Part shown: piece by piece, positions 35,274 through 44,161 of the stretch
Position numbering within the stretch: the stretch's first letter is position 1
Layout: each line of letters opens with the position of its first letter
Source of the DNA: Muribaculaceae bacterium
GTDB taxonomy: Bacteria > Bacteroidota > Bacteroidia > Bacteroidales > Muribaculaceae
Reading direction: 5' to 3'
Assembly (NCBI GenBank): GCA_017555085.1
Contig: JAFZHD010000018.1
Location: 124,001-188,000, forward strand
DNA: 64,000 nucleotides
Program-made: the position numbers and the translations under genes
Notes under the pieces: model-generated
The model's input: the letters and a program-made list of their open reading frames with translations, nothing else
The model's database searches: none
Told to the model about the DNA's origin: nothing

Positions 35274-36332
35274 TTATTTATTCAAATATTTATCATTCTC
35301 TTCGAGGATTTTCAAATATTTATCATTCTCTTCGAGGATTGACATAAACACATCTACACACTCTTGCAATGAGCCTCTAAACTCACCACCCGCTGCGTTT
35401 TTGTGTCCGCCACCACTGAAATACTTTTCACAAATTACATTAACGGGAAAATCGCCCTTACTGCGAGTTGACACCTTAATGTATTCCTTATCATCACGCA
35501 TAAATACCGAATATGTCACACCCGGAATGCTCAGCGGAATATTCACTAGTGACTCGGTATCGCCTTTCTCATATTTATATTCTTGCAGTTCTTCCTGCGT
35601 AAGCGTTATTAAAGCCGCTTGATGCTCTGGGAAAATCTGCATTTTTTGAGAAGTCGCATATCCGTTCAACTTGATACGAGTTTCAGAGAAAGTATTGCAA
35701 ACTCGTTGATAAATCGAATCTTTATCAACGCCTTTTTTCAAAAGTTCGGCAATAATTATATATATGTCAGGATCGGCCGAATTATATGTGAAGTTACCAG
35801 TATCGGTCATCATGCCGGTATATAAACACTCTGCCGCTTTTTTATCAATCACGGGGAACAACTCCAATCGGCACAACACTCTGAAAACAAGCAAACATGT
35901 AGACGACATTTCGGGATAAGAAATTGCCAAATCTACAAAGTCACTTGGGTCAATATGATGGTCTATCAACACCTTTTTTGCTGGTGAAGATGTCAACACA
36001 TCAGCCATACGGTCAACTCGATAAGGGGCATTGAAATCAAGGCACAAAACCAAATCGGCATTAGCAAACAGTTGTGTGGCAAAATCTTGATATCTTGTAA
36101 AAGGCAAAATTTCTTTTGCCCCAGGTAAAAACATCAAATTTTGAGGAGGCAAATCAGGTGTGATTACCGTTACCTTCTTTCCTATAGCCGTCAACACATG
36201 ATACATACCCAGTGAGGAGCCTATTGCATCACCGTCGGGCGACATATGGCAAGTCACAACAATATTCTCGCTTTCTTCGAGAATTTGTCGCAACTGTTTA
36301 ATGCTAGATTCTTTTAGAACTCTTGAAATCAT
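35274..36332 (-). CDS. DHH family phosphoesterase (NrnA/RecJ-like)
   Basis: The 352-residue enzyme has DHH-motif I in TCHMSPDGDAIGSS (about 27-40), the DHH triad in LIDHHIDPSDF, and a C-terminal DHHA1 domain with SGGGHKNAAGG. NrnA-type members degrade oligoribonucleotides and pAp. I chose the ATG at 36332: a TAnnTTTG box at 36354-36361 lies before it and inside the longer frame, and upstream codons add a poor sequence. The last 60 bases are a perfect 30-bp tandem duplication, so the protein ends with two copies of an ILEENDKYL segment. Confidence 0.9.
   Translation of the reverse strand: MISRVLKESSIKQLRQILEESENIVVTCHMSPDGDAIGSSLGMYHVLTAIGKKVTVITPDLPPQNLMFLPGAKEILPFTRYQDFATQLFANADLVLCLDFNAPYRVDRMADVLTSSPAKKVLIDHHIDPSDFVDLAISYPEMSSTCLLVFRVLCRLELFPVIDKKAAECLYTGMMTDTGNFTYNSADPDIYIIIAELLKKGVDKDSIYQRVCNTFSETRIKLNGYATSQKMQIFPEHQAALITLTQEELQEYKYEKGDTESLVNIPLSIPGVTYSVFMRDDKEYIKVSTRSKGDFPVNVICEKYFSGGGHKNAAGGEFRGSLQECVDVFMSILEENDKYLKILEENDKYLNK
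35281..35340. repeat. perfect tandem duplication of 30 bp
   Basis: Two adjacent identical 30-base units (35281-35310 and 35311-35340) sit at the 3' end of the DHH phosphoesterase gene. The unit keeps the reading frame, adding ten residues. Confidence 0.97.
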
Positions 36333-36772
36333 ACAAAGTACTCCAATATGATGCAAAGATACGACAATGACACGACAACTACAAAAACACCAAACACTTT
36401 TTTTACGCTCACGCATCACTTTTTCACCTTTGTTAAAAACAACTCGACCTATACTCCACCAGCAACGAAATTACACCTGCCCAAAACACGTAGAGAGATA
36501 TTTACAATTTCACACGTCGAAGAATGCTTCATATAATATATTTCGCCTTGTTCAAAGCAATTAAATCAACACTTTACATTTCCATCATAGACGGCTACCC
36601 TACAACATCTTCCATACACAGCACCACATCACAACATCTCACACATTCAACTACCCGTTTAACACCAATGGCATGATATTTTTTGCAACACATTTCCACT
36701 CAAAAAAAACGATGTTGAAAATTATTTTTCATTAAAAGGCATTTATCTCTTTATATAATGTGGTATTTTTCG
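36333..36772. other. 440-bp intergenic region with strong C-over-G skew
   Basis: No convincing gene is present between the divergent DHH and purH genes apart from the two promoters at its ends. The stretch 36561-36700 is very poor in G on the + strand (about 9 G against about 45 C by hand count), rich in CA-type dinucleotides and without clear stems. A 65-codon + strand frame at 36367 has no matching start signal and odd composition. It could be a divergent regulatory region or a decayed gene. Confidence 0.5.
36354..36361 (-). promoter_or_regulatory. -7 box TATCTTTG for the DHH-DUF4827-glmM operon
   Basis: It matches TAnnTTTG on the minus strand, 21 bases before the ATG at 36332, and supports that start. 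Confidence 0.55.
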
Positions 36773-36780
36773 TAAATTTG
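36773..36780 (+). promoter_or_regulatory. -7 box TAAATTTG for purH
   Basis: It matches TAnnTTTG and lies 37 bases before the purH ATG. No obvious -33 TTTG is seen. Confidence 0.55.
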
Positions 36781-36817
36781 CACCCTAATTGAAAATAACA
36801 GTACAAAATATATAAAC

Positions 36818-38335
36818 ATGAAGAAAATTAAAACCGCGCTCGTCTCAGTATATCACAAAGACGGACTTGATGAAATCATCACATTATTGCACAAGGACGG
36901 AGTAAAATTTCTCTCAACCGGTGGTACAAAATCATTCATCGAAAGCCTCGGCTTTCCCTGCGATGCAGTTGAAGACCTCACTGGTTATCCCTCAATATTA
37001 GGTGGCCGTGTAAAAACTCTCCACCCCAAAGTATTTGGTGGCATCCTCAGCCGTCGCGACAATGAAAGCGACTGCCAACAAGTTGCTCAATATGAAATTC
37101 CCGACATCGACTTGGTTATCGTTGACCTCTACCCCTTCGTAGACACAGTTGCATCGGGCGCATGTGACGCTGACATCATCGAAAAAATAGATATCGGTGG
37201 TATATCTCTCATCAGAGCTGCCGCTAAAAACCACAAAGATGTTATCATCGTGGCTTCGAAAGCACAATATGCTCCTCTCGCACAATTGCTCAAAGAAAAC
37301 GGTGCTCAATCGACTCTTGAACAACGCCGTTGGTTTGCAAAAGAAGCATTTGCCGTGTCTTCATCTTATGACGGCTCAATCTTCTCTTACTTTGATGGAG
37401 AAGAAACACCCTCGGCTTTGCGCGTAGCAATCGATGACGCAAAAGTTATGCGTTATGGAGAAAACCCACACCAAAAAGGCACTTTCTTTGGCGACTTCAA
37501 CGAAATGTTTGAACAACTCCACGGCAAAGAAATCTCTTACAACAACCTTCTAGACATTGATGCAGCCGTATCTTTGATTGCAGAATTTAACGACCCAACA
37601 TTCGCCATCCTCAAACACAACAACGCTTGCGGTCTCGCATCACGCGATACTATCGTTGAAGCATGGAAAGATGCTCTCGCTGGTGACCCCGTGTCAGCAT
37701 TCGGCGGTGTACTCATTACTAACGGCACAGTTGACTTGGCAGCAGCAGAAGAAATCAACAAAATCTTCTTTGAAGTAATCATAGCTCCCGCCTATGACGC
37801 TGCCGCTCTTGAAGTGCTCATGCAAAAGAAAAACCGCATTATCCTCGTTCAGAAATGCGCTAACAATACACAAAAACAATTCCGTTCTATCTTGAACGGT
37901 GCATTGGTTCAAGACCGCGACCTCAAAGTTGAGACTGCCGAAGACTTGACACAAGTAACTAAAAAGGCTGTTGACCCTGCCCAAGTTGACGACTTGTTAT
38001 TTGCTAACAAAATCGTTAAGCACAGCAAGAGCAACGCTATCGTACTTGCTAAAAACCGTCAATTATGTGCAAGCGGTGTAGGTCAAACATCACGCGTTGA
38101 TGCTTTGAAACAAGCTATTGAAAAAGCCCACTCATTCAACTTCGACCTTAATGGTGCAGTTATGGCATCTGATGCATTCTTCCCCTTCCCCGACTGCGTA
38201 GAAATTGCAAGCAAGGCTGGTGTTAATGCTGTTATCCAACCTGGCGGCTCTATCAATGACCAAAAATCAATCGAATACTGCGATGAAAATGATATCGCAA
38301 TGGTAACAACAGGTATTCGTCACTTCAAACATTAA
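36818..38335 (+). CDS. purH: bifunctional AICAR formyltransferase / IMP cyclohydrolase
   Basis: The 505-residue enzyme performs the last two steps of purine synthesis. The N-terminal MGS-like domain (about 1-150) contains LSTGGT, GGRVKTLHPK and VDLYPF of IMP cyclohydrolase. The C-terminal AICARFT domain has RYGENPHQKG near 210 and the catalytic Lys-His pair in LKHNNACG near 265. The length is normal. As in many Bacteroidales it sits just upstream of mreB (25 bases), so the rod-shape operon may be partly transcribed from the purH promoter. Confidence 0.98.
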   Translation: MKKIKTALVSVYHKDGLDEIITLLHKDGVKFLSTGGTKSFIESLGFPCDAVEDLTGYPSILGGRVKTLHPKVFGGILSRRDNESDCQQVAQYEIPDIDLVIVDLYPFVDTVASGACDADIIEKIDIGGISLIRAAAKNHKDVIIVASKAQYAPLAQLLKENGAQSTLEQRRWFAKEAFAVSSSYDGSIFSYFDGEETPSALRVAIDDAKVMRYGENPHQKGTFFGDFNEMFEQLHGKEISYNNLLDIDAAVSLIAEFNDPTFAILKHNNACGLASRDTIVEAWKDALAGDPVSAFGGVLITNGTVDLAAAEEINKIFFEVIIAPAYDAAALEVLMQKKNRIILVQKCANNTQKQFRSILNGALVQDRDLKVETAEDLTQVTKKAVDPAQVDDLLFANKIVKHSKSNAIVLAKNRQLCASGVGQTSRVDALKQAIEKAHSFNFDLNGAVMASDAFFPFPDCVEIASKAGVNAVIQPGGSINDQKSIEYCDENDIAMVTTGIRHFKH

Positions 38336-38360
38336 TAACCTAAATTTTAGTCAATCAACT

Positions 38361-39380
38361 ATGAGATTATTTTCGTTAACAAAAGAAATTGCGATTGACC
38401 TCGGCACAGCCAACACAATTATCATCCACAATGATAAAATTGTTATCGCCGAGCCTTCAATCGTTGCACTCGACAGCAAGACAGGCAAATTCATTGCTGT
38501 GGGTAAAGAAGCTCAATTAATGCAGGGTAAAGAACACGAAGGCATCCGCACTGTTCGTCCCTTGCGTCAAGGCGTTATCGCCGACTTTAACGCCGCCGAA
38601 CTCATGATTCGCGGCTTCATAAAGAAAGCGAACAAAAAGAACGCACTTTTCTCACCTTCAATGCGTATGGTCGTAGGTATCCCCTCTGGCTCTACCGAAG
38701 TTGAAATTCGTGCGGTTCGCGACTCATCTGAACATGCTGGCGGTCGTGATGTTTTCATGCTTTACGAACCCATGGCTGCAGCTCTTGGTATCGGTCTTGA
38801 TGTATTGGCTCCCGAAGGCAACATGATTGTTGACATAGGCGGTGGTACAACCGAAATCGCGGTTATCTCACTCGGCGGTATTGTTAGCAACAAGAGTATC
38901 CAAATTGCCGGTGATGACTTGACCGAAGACATCAAGGGTCACATGTTGCGCGCACACAATGTGAAAGTGGGCGAACGCACAGCCGAACAAATTAAGATTA
39001 ATGTAGGTTCAGCCTTAACTGAACTTGAAAATCCGCCGGAAGACTTTGTTGTTCGCGGTCCTAACCGCATGACAGCTCTTCCCATGGAAATTCCCGTGTC
39101 ATATCAAGAAATTTCTCATTGTATTGAGAAAACAATTTCTAAAATCGAGTCTGCCGTATTGAGCGCACTCGAACATACTCCACCAGAATTGTATGCCGAC
39201 ATCGTAAGAAACGGCATCTACCTCGCTGGTGGTGGTGCAATGCTTCGCGGTTTGGACAAGCGTTTGACCGACAAAATCGGTATCCAGTTCCACATAGCCG
39301 AAGACCCATTGCTCGCTGTGGCTCGCGGTACAGGTGTTGCTCTCAAAGGAATTGACCGTTACTCATTCTTGATTCGTTAA
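38361..39380 (+). CDS. mreB: rod shape-determining protein MreB
   Basis: The 339-residue bacterial actin has the phosphate-1 loop DLGTANT (about 12-18), the VGIPSG segment, phosphate-2 in VDIGGGTTEIAVISLGG (about 157-173) and the adenosine motif LAGGGAMLRGLD near the end. It forms membrane filaments that steer peptidoglycan synthesis along the cell side wall. It is first in the mreBCD-mrdA-rodA operon. Confidence 0.98.
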   Translation: MRLFSLTKEIAIDLGTANTIIIHNDKIVIAEPSIVALDSKTGKFIAVGKEAQLMQGKEHEGIRTVRPLRQGVIADFNAAELMIRGFIKKANKKNALFSPSMRMVVGIPSGSTEVEIRAVRDSSEHAGGRDVFMLYEPMAAALGIGLDVLAPEGNMIVDIGGGTTEIAVISLGGIVSNKSIQIAGDDLTEDIKGHMLRAHNVKVGERTAEQIKINVGSALTELENPPEDFVVRGPNRMTALPMEIPVSYQEISHCIEKTISKIESAVLSALEHTPPELYADIVRNGIYLAGGGAMLRGLDKRLTDKIGIQFHIAEDPLLAVARGTGVALKGIDRYSFLIR

Positions 39381-39390
39381 TAGCGCATAG

Positions 39391-40230
39391 GTGAGAAATC
39401 TCATAAGTTTCCTGCTAAGGTATAGTTCATGGATAATGTTTATTATCTATGTGGTGTTGAGTTGTGTCTTGTTGTTTAACAACAACCCATATCAACAGCA
39501 TGTCTATATGACCTCGGCAGGAAAATTTGCTTCATCATTATATGAGTGGCGCAATGGTGTAACATCTTATTTCCATTTGAGAGATATCAATGAAGATTTG
39601 CACCATCGCAATGCTCAACTCGAACTTGATGTAATCGGTCTTCGAGAGCAAGTGAGACAATTGCAATTATTGCAATATGCCGACACAATGACCATTGAAC
39701 CCGAATTGAAACAATACAGTTTCAAAATAGCCCATGTAATAAACAACAGTTTCACTCGTCCACGCAACTATGTCACCATCGACAAAGGTGCTGTTGACGG
39801 AATTGAAATTGACATGGGGGTTCTTGACCAAAATGGCGTTGTAGGCATTGTGTGTGTTGTCAGCGAAAACAATGCACGCATCATGTCAATTCTCAACCCC
39901 GATTGGAAATTGTCGTGCAAAATCAAAGGTAGCGACAATATCGGGTCATTGGCTTGGGACGGAAAAGATTATGAGATTGCGACTCTTGAAGAATTGCCGC
40001 GACATGCTATTATTAATGTTGGCGATACGATTGTCACAAGTGGTAACTCATCGGCATTTCCCGAAGGCATCCCTGTTGGCACAATCATTTCTCACCACAG
40101 TGAAAATGATGACAACTTCCGTGCGTTGAAAATTAAACTGTTGTGTGATTTCACCAAACTCGGAACAGTGAGAGTTGTGGGTAACAGTATGAGAGATGAA
40201 ATCAAGAAATTAGAAAAAAGCGACAGATAA
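39391..40230 (+). CDS. mreC: rod shape-determining protein MreC
   Basis: The 279-residue bitopic protein has one N-terminal membrane helix (about 11-29), a coiled coil (about 60-95, DINEDLHHRNAQLELDVIGL) and the periplasmic beta-barrel domain of MreC (NNSFTRPRNYVTIDKGAVDGI near 112-132, VTSGNSSAFPEGIPVG near 215). It links MreB to the penicillin-binding proteins. It starts at GTG ten bases after the mreB stop. Confidence 0.95.
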   Translation: MRNLISFLLRYSSWIMFIIYVVLSCVLLFNNNPYQQHVYMTSAGKFASSLYEWRNGVTSYFHLRDINEDLHHRNAQLELDVIGLREQVRQLQLLQYADTMTIEPELKQYSFKIAHVINNSFTRPRNYVTIDKGAVDGIEIDMGVLDQNGVVGIVCVVSENNARIMSILNPDWKLSCKIKGSDNIGSLAWDGKDYEIATLEELPRHAIINVGDTIVTSGNSSAFPEGIPVGTIISHHSENDDNFRALKIKLLCDFTKLGTVRVVGNSMRDEIKKLEKSDR

Positions 40231-40237
40231 ACATTAT

Positions 40238-40759
40238 ATGGGCAAAACTATCATAACATTTGTGTTCATGTTTATAACACTGACATTGTTGCAAGTAACT
40301 GTGTTCAACCACATTTGCTTGTTCAACTTGGCTGTGCCATTTGTGTTTATCTACTTTTTGGTGCGACTCCCAATAACATTATCAACAAATTGGGTACTTA
40401 CCTTGGCTTTTTTATTGGGATTGATAATCGACATATTCTCTGACACCCATGGCATGCACGCACTTGCTTGCACAATTACGGCAATGTCACGCCGTAGCAT
40501 GTTGCAGTTGTATTTCCCCCGTGAAGATGACTTGACCGACCCGCAACCATCAGTAAAATCGCTCGGTCTCGGCATATATGTCAAATATCTCTTCACACTT
40601 GTGCTCTTTTACTGCATTCTCATCTATTTAATAGAATCTTTCACACTGTTCAATCCCCTATTGTTGATTGGCAGAATCGTTTTTAGTACTCTTTTAACTT
40701 TTGCGTTAATACTCGGTATCGACAGCATAATCAGGAAACGACGTGAGAAAAGATTATAA
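40238..40759 (+). CDS. mreD: rod shape-determining protein MreD
   Basis: The 173-residue membrane protein has about five hydrophobic segments and the MreD-like stretch FLLGLIIDIFSDTHGMHALACTI near residues 65-87. It is a membrane partner of MreC in the elongasome. Position between mreC and mrdA supports the call. It overlaps the next gene by 17 bases. Confidence 0.9.
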   Translation: MGKTIITFVFMFITLTLLQVTVFNHICLFNLAVPFVFIYFLVRLPITLSTNWVLTLAFLLGLIIDIFSDTHGMHALACTITAMSRRSMLQLYFPREDDLTDPQPSVKSLGLGIYVKYLFTLVLFYCILIYLIESFTLFNPLLLIGRIVFSTLLTFALILGIDSIIRKRREKRL

Positions 40760-42599
40760 CCTTGAGAAAAGAAAATACATCATCGGTGGTTTCATACTCC
40801 TCATTACTATCGTTTACATCATTAGACTTTTCAGTTTACAAGTAGCCGATAATAAATATAAGGATTATGCCGATTCAAATGCCTTTTTGCGACGCACACA
40901 ATATCCTTCTCGCGGGCTCATATATGACCGAAACGACAATTTGGTAGTATATAATCAACCCGCATACGATGTGATGATGATTCCTCGTGATGTGCATGAA
41001 TTTGACACGTTGGATTTGTGTAACATTCTCAGCATCACCCGAGAGCAATTTGACCAACGCATTAATGAAATGAAAAGCCGCAGAGGCTATTCTAAATACA
41101 CTCCTCAAAAATTCGTAACACATCTTTCAGCCGAAGATTACGGCCGATTACAAGAAAAAATTTACCGTTTCCCAGGCTTCTATACTCAAAAACGTATTCT
41201 CCGCCAATATAACTACACGGCAGCAGCCAATGTACTTGGCAACATTCGCGAAGTTTCTCAAGGCGATATCGATAACGACAATTACTATCAATCGGGCGAC
41301 TATTGCGGCGACCTTGGCATCGAAAAAAGTTACGAAAAATATCTTCGTGGCATAAAAGGTCAGGAAATTCTAATCAGAGATGTTCATGGCCGCATACAAG
41401 GCCGCTACAATGATGGCGCACATGACATTGCTCCCGTATCAGGCAAAAACCTCAAAATCAGCATTGATATTGAGTTGCAAAAATATGCTGAGTCATTAAT
41501 GGTTAACAAAATCGGTGCTGTGGTAGCAATCGAACCTGAAACCGGAGAAATTCTCGCTCTCGTTTCTAGCCCCACCTACGACCCTCGTCTATTGGTTGGT
41601 CGTCAACGTGGCAAAAACTATCTTGCATTGCGCAAAGACAAATATCTACCGTTATTTGACCGAGCATTGATGGCAACCTACCCTCCCGGCTCAACATTCA
41701 AAACGAGCCAGGGCGCAATTTTGCGCGAAGAAGGCATTGTCAACCTTGCTACAACCTACCCTTGTGCAGGCGGCTTTCGATCGGGTGGATTAAAAGTCGG
41801 TTGTCACGCACACGAATCGCCAATTACGCTCAAACCGGCATTGCGAACATCGTGTAACGCCTATTTCTGTTGGGGTTTGAAATCCCTCATTGACAACCAT
41901 ATGACAAAATATGGTTCTCATGCCAATGCATTTGAAGTGTGGAAAAACCACCTTGTGTCAATGGGCTTCGGCTACAAATTGGGCATCGACATGCCGAGCG
42001 AATCGCGCGGATTCTTGCCTAATGCCAAGTATTATGACAAAATTTATGGCGTAGGCCGTTGGAGTGCCAACACTATCATTTCAATTGCCATCGGTCAAGG
42101 CGAAGTTCTTGCCACTCCGTTGCAAATTGCAAACCTCAGCGCAACTATTGCCAATCGCGGATGGTTTATTACCCCTCATGTAGTCAAAGAAATTCAAGAC
42201 ACAGTCATATCATCAGATTACACCGAAAAGCGATATCCGACTATCAATTCAAAGTATTATGAGGAAATTGCCGAAGGCATGAGAATGGCTGTTACTGGAG
42301 GTACTTGCCGTTTGGCAAACCTCGAATCGATTGAGGTATGTGGCAAAACAGGTACGGCCCAAAACCCCCACGGTCGCGACCACTCGGCCTTTATGGGTTT
42401 TGCACCATATCACAATCCTAAAATTGCAGTGTGTGTATATGTTCAAAATGCAGGTTTTGGTGCAACTTTTGGTGTTCCTATCGGCAGTCTTGTCATTGAG
42501 AAATACCTCACTGGCAAAATTGCGCCTGAACGAAAGCATATCGAACAACGTATGTTAGAATCAAACACAATCATATACAGTGGAGTTAAGAAGCACTAA
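40743..42599 (+). CDS. mrdA: penicillin-binding protein 2
   Basis: This is a 618-residue class-B PBP, the transpeptidase of cell elongation. It has one membrane anchor (about 13-31), a PBP dimerisation domain (about 50-220) and a transpeptidase domain with all three motifs: STFK (SxxK, in YPPGSTFKT), SCN (in RTSCNAYF) and KTG (in CGKTGTAQ). The start is GTG inside the mreD 3' end, and the end overlaps rodA by 20 bases, so translation is tightly coupled. Confidence 0.97.
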   Translation: MRKDYNLEKRKYIIGGFILLITIVYIIRLFSLQVADNKYKDYADSNAFLRRTQYPSRGLIYDRNDNLVVYNQPAYDVMMIPRDVHEFDTLDLCNILSITREQFDQRINEMKSRRGYSKYTPQKFVTHLSAEDYGRLQEKIYRFPGFYTQKRILRQYNYTAAANVLGNIREVSQGDIDNDNYYQSGDYCGDLGIEKSYEKYLRGIKGQEILIRDVHGRIQGRYNDGAHDIAPVSGKNLKISIDIELQKYAESLMVNKIGAVVAIEPETGEILALVSSPTYDPRLLVGRQRGKNYLALRKDKYLPLFDRALMATYPPGSTFKTSQGAILREEGIVNLATTYPCAGGFRSGGLKVGCHAHESPITLKPALRTSCNAYFCWGLKSLIDNHMTKYGSHANAFEVWKNHLVSMGFGYKLGIDMPSESRGFLPNAKYYDKIYGVGRWSANTIISIAIGQGEVLATPLQIANLSATIANRGWFITPHVVKEIQDTVISSDYTEKRYPTINSKYYEEIAEGMRMAVTGGTCRLANLESIEVCGKTGTAQNPHGRDHSAFMGFAPYHNPKIAVCVYVQNAGFGATFGVPIGSLVIEKYLTGKIAPERKHIEQRMLESNTIIYSGVKKH

Positions 42600-44046
42600 T
42601 CAATCAACCTTCGGAAATATCGATTGGGTTACTGTTATCATATACACGATAATGGTATTCTCAGGCGTAGTGTGTATCTACACCGCAAGTTACGACTTTG
42701 ACGGGGCAAGCATTTTCAGTTTTGACGAATTTTCAGGCAAACAAATGCTATGGGCCGGGCTTTCATTCGTGCTCGGAATGTTCTTGCTACTAATAGATGC
42801 CCGCTTATATGAAACCTATGCCTATCCGATATATGCAGGCATAATCTTGTTGCTAATTATAACCATATTTATTGCTCCCGACGTTAAAGGTTCTCACTCA
42901 TGGCTCGTATTTGGTCCTGTGAGTCTGCAACCTGCCGAGTTTGCAAAATTTGCCACGGCACTAGCTTTGGGCAAAATGTTTAGTACTTACGGTTTTAGCA
43001 TCAAAAACAATGTTGGCAATCTATTCAAAGCGATGCTTTTATTCATGATGCCCATTGTTATCATTATCATGCAAAACGAAACAGGTTCGGCTCTCGTTTA
43101 TCTTTCGCTTTTCTTGATGTTGTATCGCGAAGGCATGAGTGGCCTAATTTTGTTTTCGGCACTATGTGCAGTCACCTATTTTGTTGTGGCACTAAAATTT
43201 ACAGAAACCATGGTTATGGGAATTCCTTCGGGTGAATTTGCCGTGTTCATTCTCATCATGGTCATCATGGTTGGTTTAATATGGGTGTATTGCAAACAGC
43301 ACTCATTGGCTCGCAACATTGCACTCGGTTACATGGCAAGCGGCATTATTGTATTCATCTTATGGCTATTTGATATTAGCATCAATGGTTATATTTATTT
43401 TATCAGCATAATTTCGTTGGCAAGCATATACTGCTTCCTTCACATGCTTCGTACACACGCATCACGACTGATTACGGCAATAGTATTTGCATTTTTATCA
43501 ATCGGATTCCTCTTTTCAGTCAACTATGCGTTTCAACATGTACTCCAAGACCACCAACGCAACCGCATTCTCATCACTCTGGGCACTATTGAAGACCCCC
43601 AAGGTGTAGGATACAATGTAAACCAATCAATTATTGCTATCGGTTCGGGCGGTTTTGCCGGCAAAGGTTTCCTTAACGGCACACAAACAAAACTCAAATA
43701 TGTGCCCGAACAACACACTGACTTCATTTTTTGTACTATTGGCGAAGAATATGGGTTTATCGGCTCAACATTAACACTTTTATTATTCTTGATATTGATT
43801 TTAAGAATTATCACTATAGCCGAACGGCAACCAACAGCATTTGGGCGCGTATATGCCTATTGTGTTGCAAGTTACTTCATCATACACTTTGTCATAAACA
43901 TCGGAATGGTTATCGGCATTTGTCCTGTAATCGGTATTCCACTCCCATTTTTCAGTTATGGCGGTTCTTCATTGTGGGGCTTCACATTCTTACTTTTCAT
44001 CCTTTTAAGAATCGATGCATCACGCCGAGAACATCACTCTTATTAG
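42580..44046 (+). CDS. rodA: rod shape-determining protein RodA (SEDS glycosyltransferase)
   Basis: This 488-residue SEDS protein has about ten membrane helices and polymerises lipid II together with PBP2. Signatures seen are HSWLVFGPVSLQPAEFAKFA near 108-127 and PEQHTDFIFCTIGEEYGFIG near 375-394, then GIPLPFFSYGGSS near 449-461, all typical of RodA/FtsW. It is longer than the E. coli protein because of an expanded middle (about 225-330). It starts at GTG inside mrdA. Operon context makes RodA rather than FtsW the call. Confidence 0.95.
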   Translation: MELRSTNQSTFGNIDWVTVIIYTIMVFSGVVCIYTASYDFDGASIFSFDEFSGKQMLWAGLSFVLGMFLLLIDARLYETYAYPIYAGIILLLIITIFIAPDVKGSHSWLVFGPVSLQPAEFAKFATALALGKMFSTYGFSIKNNVGNLFKAMLLFMMPIVIIIMQNETGSALVYLSLFLMLYREGMSGLILFSALCAVTYFVVALKFTETMVMGIPSGEFAVFILIMVIMVGLIWVYCKQHSLARNIALGYMASGIIVFILWLFDISINGYIYFISIISLASIYCFLHMLRTHASRLITAIVFAFLSIGFLFSVNYAFQHVLQDHQRNRILITLGTIEDPQGVGYNVNQSIIAIGSGGFAGKGFLNGTQTKLKYVPEQHTDFIFCTIGEEYGFIGSTLTLLLFLILILRIITIAERQPTAFGRVYAYCVASYFIIHFVINIGMVIGICPVIGIPLPFFSYGGSSLWGFTFLLFILLRIDASRREHHSY

Positions 44047-44096
44047 TTTTGGCAACATTTAGGCGCAAGTATTGTGCTTAAATAAAATTGATTTTG

Positions 44097-44104
44097 TAAC
44101 TTTG
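44097..44104 (+). promoter_or_regulatory. -7 box TAACTTTG for the secreted GH13 gene
   Basis: It is a perfect TAnnTTTG box, giving a leader of about 50 bases before the ATG at 44162. Confidence 0.6.
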
Positions 44105-44161
44105 CATCAAGCATTTGTGTAGAAACAAATTATATCAATTTAATAAATAAAAATTCATACA

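Noticed and set aside
36333..36419. Extended N-terminus of the DHH phosphoesterase to 36419
   Set aside because: The extension crosses a -7 promoter box and has cysteine-rich, non-family sequence. The ATG at 36332 gives the normal start.
36367..36564. 65-codon + strand ORF between the DHH and purH genes
   Set aside because: It has unusual composition, no good start context and no recognisable motif, and it overlaps the DHH promoter.
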